Assembly (NCBI GenBank): GCA_964036665.1
Contig: OZ038526.1
Coordinates: 31,124,001-31,188,000, forward strand
Source of the DNA: Gordius sp. MW1
Taxonomy: Eukaryota; Nematomorpha; Gordioida; Gordea; Gordiidae
Direction of reading: 5' to 3'
Length of the DNA: 64,000 nt
Under the pieces are notes generated by a model. That model was given only the letters and a program-made list of their open reading frames with translations, did not search any database and was not told the origin of the DNA. The translations under genes were made by a program, and so were the position numbers. Of the stretch, positions 1 to 11,500 are shown piece after piece. Within the stretch, counting starts at the first letter, position 1. The number at the start of each line of letters is the position of its first letter.

Positions 1-285
1 GTGCGAAATAGAATGGATAATAATATTTTTTAAACCTCTAAGTGGTATAACCAACTTAGGGTAAAAATTCAAAATAGGATTTAATTCCTATCTTCATTAC
101 CTTTTAATATATATTAAAAATTCAATTGGTCCCTATAATTTTTATAGCAAAATCGCACCATACTTTAAGCCTCCCTCCCTCTCAATCCAATTGGTTTATA
201 TGCTTATATAACACTATCCTAAGTGGATGTTAGTGATGGATGATGTGTGGTGTGTGTAAGGGTAATTTAATACGCGAACTACTAG
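1..285. other. AT-rich flank, no gene seen
   Basis: Low-complexity AT-rich sequence with no coding or repeat signature that I recognise. Its last eight bases (278-285, ACTACTAG) are the left target duplication of the hAT-like element that follows. Confidence 0.6.
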
Positions 286-1805
286 CATGGGCGTAGGCAG
301 GGGGAGCAGGGGGGAGCGGCCGCTCCCCCCTAAATGAGAATTTTTCTTTTTTTTAATGTAAATTTTTGTAAAAATTGGAGAAAATTAGTGTTTCGCACCC
401 CCCTAATTGAAATTAAGTTTTATGTTAAAAAATTTTATTTCACGACCTTTTGACGCAAATTTAAATTATATAATAATTAAATATTGAGATTAGTAGTTGC
501 GTTTGTGTTAGTTCCTTTTCCTTCATAGATTCATTCCCACCCAGTTCAAATTATATCAAATTCAAATTCAAATTCAAAATCAAATTGATATTCGTAATTT
601 CCTTAAAAAATTCAGTAAGACAATGTTTGATTTAATATTATTTAAAATAATAATATTTTAAATTCAAAAAGTAAATAATTCTCATGTAATATGGAAAAAT
701 AATCTTAATTTTTTAATTTTTTTTTATTAATATAAAATATTATCATTTATACTTAAGCACCAATAAGAAACGAGGGAAAAATTGTCGAGTTTGAATTGAT
801 AGAAAATCAAAATTCAGGATCATCAGGGGATAGCTTAGGTAAAATTAATTATATTCATTTTTTAAGCCTCAAGAGCATTCCTCAAAATCTCATAATTATC
901 AAACTATTTGTTAAAAACACTTTAAATTATGAATTTATGTTTGTTAAAGACTCTTGATTGATAATATTATTTTTGATGAACAGATGAATAATATTAAAAA
1001 AGTTATTAACATTTTTCTGAACTGAAGTCACCTTTTTTTTCTTAATATAATATCTAAATGCCTCTCTTAAATTTGTGTTCAACATCATATACCATGGAAT
1101 GTATTAAAAATAAAATTAACATGATTTTTTATTAAAATAAAATAAAAGAATACAAGTATTTAATAAAAGGTTAGATTTTATACGCACAATTTTTGCATAA
1201 GATGGTCATATGGTTAGAACAGACGAATTGGGAGGACATGTTACAACCAAGTCTCGTTTTTTTTATCTTGTACTCTTTTACAAAAGGTATATCTTGATTT
1301 TTTTAACAATTTGGGAAGTGATTCATCTTTTATGTTCAAGATTTTCTTGATAGCCTCTCTAATTTCCGTAGGCATACGTAAACTATTTTTAAGCCTACTT
1401 TCCATGAAGGGTTGGGTTAATTGCCTAGCCAAGTAGTGGTGATAATAGCAAAACTTGTTTGATTTTTTGGTATATAAGATACTAATTGTTATATTTTAAT
1501 TTTCTTGCTCAAAATAGAAAGCTCCTTGTACATGGATGGTGTCGTAATTTTGTATTTACAATATTAATATATAAAATTTTATTATAAACAAATATATAAT
1601 TAATAAACATCGTTTACATATCCTTTGTACACTGTTGATTAATAATGCGTTTTTATGTGGGTTGAGGCCAAAGAATAGCAAAATATTTTAATTACTAACG
1701 TTAAATACCAAAAAAGGTCTTGGCGGCCTTTTTTTTTCTCTCACTTAGTCTCGGCGAATTTTTTTTGCTCGCTCCCCCCTAATCCGAAAGCTGGCTACGC
1801 CCATG
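286..1805. mobile_element. Long member of the CATGGGCGTAG hAT-like family
   Basis: The element starts with CATGGGCGTAGGC and ends with GGCTACGCCCATG. It is flanked by a perfect 8-bp duplication ACTACTAG (278-285 and 1806-1813), the duplication length typical of hAT transposons. GC-run subterminal tracts (agcggccgctcccccc near the left end, gctcccccc near the right) are shared with the short MITEs of the same family elsewhere in the window. The AT-rich interior of about 1.3 kb has no convincing transposase; a 63-codon open frame at 1241-1432 (-) is not recognisable. It may be a decayed longer parent of the 140-180 bp MITEs. Confidence 0.8.
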
Positions 1806-2532
1806 ACTACTAGTACGCCTCTCACCCTCTTTCCCTACTATTAATCACCCCTTTCTAATTTTAATATCAATCTCATACCAACAAGTTAGTAAAGGGGTTC
1901 AATATCTCACAATACATCGCCAAAAAGGTCAAAAACGGTCATTTTTGCAACTTTAAATCGGAATATTTCAAAAATCTGACGTATAGGGAAAAAACTGAAA
2001 ACATATTTGCGTTTACTACAAATAACTCTATTATAATATTTAGGTTACACATGATCTTTATTTGTTGAATAGTGTAATTTTTCAAGAATACACAAACCTG
2101 TTTTGTTCTAATATTATAATACCTATTTAATAACTCATTATGCTTATTATCGTGTAATATATTCTATAATAAGCTTAAGAATTGTTGATATAAATTTTAC
2201 AGAAATATATAAATCGAAAAAATTGATTTTTTGTTGATAGCATATATGGCTGAATAAATTTGTGGTGTTTTGGAGTTCTAATGCTAGTCTCAATGAAAGA
2301 TGGGCCACAACGTAGACTCTAATGTTTACCGTAAAAAGAATTTAACTCTGGATAAATTTTTGGCCCTACAATAGTAATAAGATCTTAGGCAATAGTAGGA
2401 AAGATTGGGCAAGGTAATGCTTTCTTACTCCGTGATATCTTCCTATCATCCATAAATTTTGTAAAACATTTATAAGATATAAATCTATCTCTAATCAAAC
2501 TCCATATTTATCTTCTAAAAACCCTTAAAAAA
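1806..2532 (+). other. Upstream region of EXT2
   Basis: AT-rich stretch between the upstream transposon and the EXT2 start codon. It should contain the EXT2 promoter and 5' leader, but no TATA box or initiator stands out against the base composition. The start codon lies in a favourable aaaaaaATGG context. Confidence 0.5.
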
Positions 2533-5500
2533 ATGGTTGACGAGTTGGGTAGTTGGCTTATGTCACTAAGTAGCTGGCAATATCTTGTTGTCGTCTGCTA
2601 TTATATTTTTAATTTTATTAAGAAAATGTTTCCCAAATTAGTTTTTCTAGTAGTAGCGATTATTCTATTAGCCGTCTGTTTTGTTCCAAAAAAGTTTTTT
2701 CCTTTATATACTTGTCCTCCCACAAATTCTCTTTGCCCTCTTTATTTTGCTTATATCTTAAAATTTTTGCCATTTGAACTAAAACCTAATTGTACTAAGA
2801 TGTGTTTACCTACGATGCAAATAGTAGACACAAAAATAAATAAGCTATCAAGTTGTAATATGTATACCTGCACAAATATGCCAAATGCTTTGAATGGTGC
2901 TTATGAAAAGCTAAAAATTTACCCATATTGTCAAGAAATTTTCTTGTACCAATTCAATTCCCTGTACTTTAGTAGATTAATTACTATTCTTGAGCATATT
3001 AGAGAATATAATGTTAAAAATTTAACCATGGCAAATTATTATTTTGTACCCTTTGATCTTTTAAACATGAATCACTATACTGCAGAGCATTCTATGAAAT
3101 TTATATCAAGCCAATTAAAATCTTTGCCAAGGTACTATTCTTTTAATAAAATATTATTGTGATAGGCAAATTATCTATTAATAATGCATATTAGAATTAT
3201 TTGTAACTTATATCCTTATGCAGATGCATAATACTTGATTATAAAACATAATTTTAACTTTAAAAGCTACAAAATTTATTGTAAACCATTTAGTTAATTT
3301 TAAAAGTTATTATACTAATCTAAACTGAATCTAAAGGTGGAAAGAAGATGGAATAAATCATTTAATATGGAGTATGTGGCCTATGATGAACAACAAGGCT
3401 GAAAAATCTGAAATGCATAATTATTTGGGCCCAGACTACACAACTAAATTTTTGCAAACAGTTGCACCCAAAGCAATATTTATTCTACCCTATTTTAGCC
3501 CTCAAACTTATAGACAAGGCTTTGACATAAGTGTTCCTGTGTATAGCCAAATAACCATGAAAGAAAATATTTACAAAACACAAATCCAAGAACTAGATGA
3601 GCATAGGTAAAATTGTATAAAAAAAATAGTAAAGGTTAATAATTTTTATTTTGCAAATTTTTTAGAAAATGGTTTTTAGTAAACACCCAGACAGCTTTAG
3701 GACCTGATGAACAAAATTTTTTAAATACCCTAAGCACTACTTCTTATTTTAAGAGATTCAACAAAGCTCAACATCCATTTGATCCTGATTTATATCGTTC
3801 AGATACTCGAAGCAATCTTTCAACTATTCCTTATTTACAAATTTTAAAGGTAAAATTAATTTAAGAAAAAACTAGAAAAGGTATGATAAAATTATTTATA
3901 TTTTTTTAAGCCAGCCATAGTTTAAGGAATCAATTTAATCTTTAATGGGTATATCTTTCAACTTTGACTACTTTTTATCGTATCATAAATGATTAACTTA
4001 AGATATTTCTTGACCAATTAATATGAAATTTGACAACATTTAGTAATGATTATAGGGAGGAATGTAAAAATTATTTTTGAAAATTTCACCATAATTTTAT
4101 TAAATTTGATAGAACTGTTTGATTTAGGGAGGGGGGGGGCAGGTGTCCCTTTCTTCCTCCCCTTGACTTGCTAATATAAATTCTTATAATAAGATTTTCG
4201 CCATCCATTTCTAAGTCAAACAAAATTTAAATTTTAGAATTTGATAAATAGTATCCTATAGCCCTTAAATTAATTGGTATCTTTATAAAGTTGCAAGAGA
4301 ACTTTAATTATTTTAGAGCATTTAATAATGAATTTGCCAAAATCCCTAAAGTTTATACATTACAAATTGTTTATTTCATTAAAGACTTCCACGTTTTGTT
4401 TAATTCTACCAAACGGGCATTTGACAACCTTGGATCTGTCAGAAGCCCTGATGACAGGATGCGTACCCGTAATAGCTCTAAAAGGTCTTATTTTACCCTA
4501 TGCTGAAGTTTTAGATTACTCAAAGTACGCAAATTATTTTATTTAATACTTTTTATATATTTTTTTTTTTATATAATATACTTTATTTTTGAATCATCTT
4601 AAATAAAATTAAATTTGATTATACATTATTATAAATATCAGGAAAACATTCATATATCACGATTGAATTGTATTTACAAATGGTAATTGCAATTTTCTGC
4701 CTCATAAAAAATGCTTCACGTTTGTCGCCGGAAAACGTGGAAAGATGTTTTCCCACTTTTTTGATAAGGTTGAGGGCTTGAGGGCCAAATGTTGTTAAGG
4801 TAGTGGTCGCTATGGGACAGAAAATAATTGATGGACCTAGGTCAGAATACTTGGTAATTTTTTGAGCTTCGGCTGTCGCCAGTGGATCTTTATTTTGATT
4901 CGTTGGTGCAAAAGCATCGGAGTAAGTAAAGTCCCAGGCCAAGCTAAGTCCTTTTTCCCAAGGAGACAGCGTTTGACCATCAGGTCTCTTACTATCTCCA
5001 CAAAGACCCGATGGTTCAAGGATGGATGGAAAGCCAGCTTTATTCATGTAGTTATGAATAACTTTATTGACGGCTGCGTGGCGTAGATATCTTGCCTTAT
5101 TTCGAACAGGAGATTTGCATAATGAGCAGATGTGCTCAGCAACAATATTACATCCAAGTCTGAGGCCTATAGATATCCGGAATTCATTATCGGAAAGAAG
5201 AAGACCAAGGTTTCGGCTAGGAAGAGCCTCCAACCATTCGTGACCAGTCCCTGAAGTTAAACTTCTCAGTGCTGGAAGGTCCTCTGCCGAAGCGCCATTG
5301 ATTAAAGATCGTAAGGAGCACTCTGACAAAGGGCCATACCAAGACTTTTGTGTGTTTACTTCGGGGAAGGGAGCAGAGGTCAGAAATGCCCGGCCCGCTG
5401 CCCGGCCCGGCCCACGGGCCGGGCCGGGCCGGGCAACTGTCTTAAGTTTTACTTTTCGAACGGGCCCGGGCGGGCACGCTGATAAGATTCGGGCAATTCG

Positions 5501-8500
5501 GGCATGCCAAAAATTTTATCAAATTGATTTTCCTCGAAAAAAGAAAAATTCGCTTATAAACAATTTTGGGCCATAATAAATTTGACTAGATTTTTTTCTA
5601 TCGCTTAAATCCTTATCGTACGTTTATATAATGTCCTAAATCCTAATTTTAACTTCTTCAGAATTAAATTTTATTTTATTTCGAATAAATTAGTTTAACT
5701 GGTTTATCTCAAGATCAAAAATTTTTAATTTTCATATTATATTATAAAAGAATAAAATGACGTATCAAAAAACATATATTAAAATAAATATATTTATTTA
5801 TATATTAAGATAAATAGATTTATAAATGTAAAATTTTTTTTAACTGATAAATGACAAAATTTATTATTTTAACTAATGGCGTAAATGACGGGGGGGGGGG
5901 GAACGGGAAATTCCCTCCCCACAAATTTTTTATGAAAAAATTATTTTAGATCTAAAGTTTATATTTTAAAGTTGTGCAACGTAACTGACCAAGTTAATTA
6001 TTTATAATGACTTTCTTACCAGATTTTATAATTTTAATGTTGAAATAAAAATGTTATAAAATTTTTTTGGATTTCTACTTTATAGTTGTGCAACGTAACT
6101 GACCAAGTTAATTAATTATAATGACTTTCTATATGTTTTATACCAAATTTTATAATTTTGACGTTGAAATAAAAATGTTATAACAATTTTTGGAAATTTC
6201 CCCCCCCCCCCCTGAGGGAAAATCCTGGCTACGCGCCTGACGTAATAATAATTATGAATAATAAAATATTGTCATCTTTGTTCTGATCCATATGCCATTA
6301 TTTAATGCTTATTTTGTAATAGTGGTTAAAAGATTTTGGGATTGGATAACTTCTAGTCTAACGGGCAAATTTTATTAATAAGGCCGGGCAGCTCTAATGG
6401 TTTGGGCATGGCTGAGCGGACACTTAGAAGGGTTCAGGCGGGGAATTTAGTTAAAAATTTAGACCGGGCCGGGTTTGGGCAGAAAATTTTTAACAAATCC
6501 GACCTCTGTTTGCGACCTCACAAATTCGGGACTAACGGGCAAATTTAATATTTCGGGCCGGGCAATTCGGGCAGCTTTAACGATTCGGGCGGGCCCGGGC
6601 GGACACTTAAATGGGTTCGGGCGGGCAGATTAATTATAAAATCGGGCCGGGCCGGGTTCGGGCTGAAGAATTCTAACAAATCTGACCTCTGGAAGGGAGT
6701 GCCGACGATGTCTCTCCACTGTTGAAAGGCAACATCAAGGAGGTTGTCGGGTTGTGTGGTTAGTGCTGAGATGAGGCTTTCTTGGGACAGACGACTGGAT
6801 AAAAATGCTGATAGGGAAATCGAGGTTATTGAGCCTATGCCTAACCCCCCTAGTTTTGTAGGGAGGCAGGCCTGTTGCCAATGTCTGTCACTTAATGAAA
6901 GGTTGGTTATTTCTCCTATTAAGGTCCTTAGTTCAGTATCCAATTTGAGCAGAGCCTCGCGATGTAAAAATGTAGAATAATTTATTTATTAAATGTTATT
7001 AATTTAATTGTTTGTTTTGCCTAATTTATAAAAAAGTGAAAAAATTATAACTGGGGCACAAATTAATTGAACATTTAAATTTAAAGTAATTAATTTAGGT
7101 CTGTAAGGTTTAGTATCACGAAAATTGCTAGTCGTTATCGTTAATGATGACAGAATATTAAGCTAGGCTTTAAATTTCTAGATAACTCTTCTGATGGCTT
7201 TAATTATATATTCTGTTAAACATGGGCGTAGCTAGCATTGCAATTAAGGGGGGGGGGCAATAATGATTTAGGGAGGGGCAAAATAAACATTTTTATTGAT
7301 GTTTTAGCTATAATTTGAATAAATTTCAACAAATTTTTGGATTTAAAGGAGGGCAGCCCCCTCTCCCTGCCCCTCTTGGCTACGCCCATGCTGTTAAATT
7401 TAGAAGAAAAAAATTGCAATCTACCAAAAAACATAGATAATAACATCAATATTTATTTTTATCGAATTTTATTGCTCAAGGTTTTCCCATTTAATCCACG
7501 GAAACTATGGGATTATGATTAAAACGCTGATTAAAGAATTGAAAGATATCGACGCAGACAAAATTAAAGTGATGCGGATACGTGGCAAGGCAATTTGGAA
7601 CCGTTATTTTAGCAGTATGCCTCGCATTTTAAAAACTGCTTTAGATATTTTGAACCAACGCATCTTTCCATACAATTCCAAATCATATAACGAGTGGAAC
7701 GAACTTCTTCCTAAAATCAGAAACCAAGAAATTCACATTCAAACCGTTAGTAAATTTTGTTGCAAGCTATAAAATTTAATTTTAAAGTTTAATTTTCTTC
7801 TACTTTATCATGAACTAGGTCTTACAGTCGTGAGGTTTGTTTTGATAAGATTCTTCCATCTTGATCGGGTAAGGGCCATGGCCTGATTTATCTTTTGAGT
7901 GTTTATAACTTTGTCCACTTGTCCTTCCACGTGACACGAGGTCGTACCAATTATTCTTTCATTCGTCTCCCTTCTTTGTGCATGGGCGTGGCCAGTATTG
8001 GAATTAGAGGGGGCAATAATGATTTAGGGAAGGGCAGAATGATGGTTTTTAGTAATTTTAGCCATAATTATTTTAAATTTTGAAGAATTTTGAATTTAAA
8101 AGGGGGGGGGCAGTTGCCCCTCCCTATCACCCCTTGGCTCGCCTACGAATATCTGACTATACCACCTAAGCTGATTTTCGTATCAAATCCACCTTATCAT
8201 AAATGACATAAAAGATACAATTTCTAGCTAATACTAAAACTAAGCGTGCTATCACTTAGGCTTACTTTAATAAAACGTATCATTCAAAATCTTAAGGATC
8301 TTAGACTACTAGTAAGTAATTTGAGGAAAAAATAATATTATTAAACTGAGTGAGAATCTAGATCTGATCTCTCCTATTCTAGCTTATCAAGAAAAAATAA
8401 TTGTTTTTCAATATATAAATTTGTGTTGATACGAATACGCAATTATATGCATGAACGTAGCCAGGGGGAGGCAGAGAGGGTCGGCTGCCCCCTCTTAATC

Positions 8501-11500
8501 CAAAAATTCTTTAAATTTTGAAATAATTATGGCTAAAATTTCAACAAATTATCATTTTGCCCCTCTAAAACATTATTGCCCCCCTCTATTTCCAATCTTG
8601 GCTACGCCCATGTACATATGTATATAAACAATCATTATATATAATTTAAATTCTTTAACCTTATAATATATTTAAAAAATATTTATACGCTAGTTTAAAA
8701 AGTTGGCCACGTTAAAAAACTTGATGCCAAGGCTTGAATTGCTGAAGACGGAAAACTCTTACGGATTTACAGCCGTAGTATTGACTTATAAAAGATTCGT
8801 CTCCTTGTTTAAAACAGTGACAGCATTGTACAGAGTTCCTAGTCTCGTTAAAATCTTAGTTATATGGAATGATCCTGAATCTGACCCTCCTCCCACTTGG
8901 GTTTGGCCGACTCCACCTCAACAAAAAACCGGAATTTTAAAGGTGATTTTACATGCGCTTTTTAGCTTATTTCTTTTTCACATTTAATGTGCATTTTTAA
9001 ATTTGGGGCGTGGGGCTTGGTTGGTATAGGCATTGTCTTTGAACAAGAGCTTCTGGGATCAAATCCCGCTTTCGGCACCTTCTTTTAAAAGACCTAATAG
9101 TTTTGTAAAAACGTCTGGGATTTGTTTGGTCTACCTTTGGATTAGTCGACTAAATATAATCCGACCAAGGGAAATCGACCTCAAACTTTTGGTTTGTCGA
9201 CGAAAACCGAAGGTCGACTAAACAAAACCTAGCTGTTTTTACAACACTTGAGGCTTGTCTTAATATCGGATTTTGCTGCGCAGCAAAAATCGTCGTACGG
9301 GTTATAACGTTATAACATAGCCGTGTCTTAACTTCGAATTCACACCAGATTTACATTTCAGGCGCATAACGTAACAGCGATTTTGTAAGATGCAAAATAT
9401 TTCCTAAGCTTAAATGTTGTATGTTTATATATTTTTAGGTATCACCAAAGTTTAGATTTAATCTCAAGGGTTGAAACAAACAAAAAAATGTTTTTAACTA
9501 TCAAAAAACAAAATATTAATATAACTACAAGACTACAACCGAGTTTGACCCATAAAATTGAATCGGATATTTAGACAAAGATAAGTTCGCGCGATTTGAA
9601 TCTGAATCCGATATTAAGACACGCCCTAAGGCGTAAAATATATCACATCCTCAACACCGCTGTCAGGCCTGGATAGCCGAGCGTCACCCCACTTCCCAAT
9701 ATCTTAAGAAGCTGACCACCTTAGTATGACAAATAGCCATTGGAATTTTTTTTTAGATGCATTTTTGATTTCCTATATTTGGTAAGTTACACTTTATAGG
9801 AATTTATATAAAATTGGTGAGATCATAGCAAGAATTTTTTTAAGGGATTAAAGATAAACATTTGATTTGCGCTCGATGAAGACATTTTTTAGTATTTAAA
9901 ATTACCGTGGGCTCCTGTATCCCAGCCCACCATGCCGGAATAATCATCGAATAATTGTTATATTATGAAATATTATTTTTTTATTTTGGCCATATAAATG
10001 ATTAATATGGTTTTTAATAGTAATTAGCTATTTTAAAATCTATGACAAGATCTATGTATAAATTGACTTCTTTCACGATTTTATTTGAAATGCTGCACAA
10101 ACACAGTTTGCAAAGAGAATGAACCTAAGTTAAGACGACACCTTTTTTTAAAGTTATAACATAAATTTGAAACATAAGAGGTTTTGTAAATTGTATATAT
10201 ATAAAAATTTGCAATTTAAATGAGTGGCGAATCTACGTTTACAAATGCTTGCTTAGATCATACGGAGCAAAGTTAATTCTCTAAATAACCGTTTCATCCC
10301 CTTTCCCCAAATCTCAACTTCAGCCATCCTATCAATCGATGACGATATTGATATGCTAACCCCTGACGAAATCGAATTTGGTTTTTGGGTTTGGTCTCAA
10401 TACCCAGACACCATAGTTGGGTACCCATCTCGACTACACTTGAGGGAGCCTGCTAGCTCGGTTAACTCCTCAAAACGATGGATTTATTCTTCAGAATGGT
10501 TGGCACAAATTTCTATGATTTTAACCGGAGCTGCTTTTTACCATAACGTACGTGACCCCCTTAACTAGAGTTGTTAAATTGCTAACTTTCTTCAACTCCA
10601 GCTATCATCTGCTCGAGTTTCTGCTCGGCCCTCGAGCATTTTTATATGACTGTTCCGCTTAGTGCACCGAACAGCGAGCACATATTGTGCTAACGCCCAT
10701 AATAAGCAACTCAGTCTGCGTGCTCGCGTCTGGAGTTTTAAGAAAGTTAGCAATTTAACAACTCTACCCTTAACATAATGTGGTGTGCTCTTGAAACTTC
10801 AAAAGTTTTTTGCCATTCTTATGAGTTGTTAAAGTTGGATTAAAAGTAGTGTTGTAAAAACGGCTGGGTTTCATTTGGTCGACTTTCGGTTATAATGGAC
10901 TAATCATAAACGGATCAAATTTGTGGTCGGTTTTTATTAGTCGACCTCAAGGCTTAGTCGAACCGTTTTTGCAACACTAATTAAAATCTATAGCAATCGA
11001 TTAATCTGGGCATTGTCGATATTTGGGATAAGTGTTGTAGGAAGGAAGGGCCTGGGTTTTGTTTGGTCGACTTTTGGTTGAATTAAGCTAACGGTGTTTT
11101 TCAGATTTTGACTTGAGGTCGACTAAGAAAAACATATCAAAAACATATGGTCCGTTTTTGTTTAATCTACTAAAACTGAAGGTCGATTAAACAAAATCCA
11201 GCCGTTTTTAAACACTAATTGGGACTTTTAACTGTATAAAAATTAATTTTTCATTGATTTAAAAAAATTGATATTGACTTTACGTAATAAAAGATCAAAA
11301 ATTTTCTAAATTATGAATATATGTATTATATTAAACTTAACTAAAAGTTTTCAAATTCTAAAAATAAATTAGGATTTTATTAAGGATCTTACAACAACTT
11401 TCATTATAAATGTTTTTAAAATAGTCACATTCAAAATTTATAAGATTAAGGATAATATGTCCTAAATAGAATTAATATTCAAATAGTGACCACACAATCT

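Larger units (their letters stand above)
4619..6975 (-). mobile_element. Retroelement 3' coding fragment, interrupted by a hAT
   Basis: A fossil C-terminal piece of a reverse-transcriptase polyprotein on the minus strand. It lies in two parts (about 6975-6692 and 5373-4619) separated by the hAT element 5374-6691. The translated pieces contain [24 protein letters not shown] and KRPDG...WDFTY...D. The last resembles a PD-(D/E)XK-type nuclease signature in the tail of certain non-LTR-like retroelements common in invertebrate genomes; this assignment is from memory and the family is uncertain. It lies wholly inside EXT2 intron 4, opposite to that gene, and is 5'-truncated. Related fragments occur at 48218-48560 and 50740-51145. 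Confidence 0.65.
9007..9690 (+). mobile_element. tRNA-derived SINE, split by two later insertions
   Basis: The head at 9007-9077 looks like a tRNA gene: an A-box-like TTGGTTGGTATAGG and a B-box-like GGGATCAAATCCC. The body at 9632-9690 (tatatcacatc...aggcctggatagccgagcgtc) matches the body of the contiguous copy at 56721-56853, where it directly follows a homologous head. The intervening 9099-9247 and 9251-9627 are other transposons, so this copy is best read as one SINE interrupted twice. In EXT2 intron 6. Confidence 0.6.

Noticed and set aside
1241-1432. Possible transposase tail in the 1.5-kb hAT-like element
   Set aside because: The CKRVQDKKNETW stretch faintly recalls a zinc-binding transposase end, but it is too short and does not fit hAT proteins.
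4291-4546. Two overlapping plus-strand open frames
   Set aside because: Only the part 4385-4524 in one frame is EXT2 exon 4; the rest is intron read-through or the wrong frame.
9007-9077. Functional tRNA gene
   Set aside because: A and B boxes are present but the cloverleaf is poor and the body is shared with another dispersed copy, so it is a SINE head.
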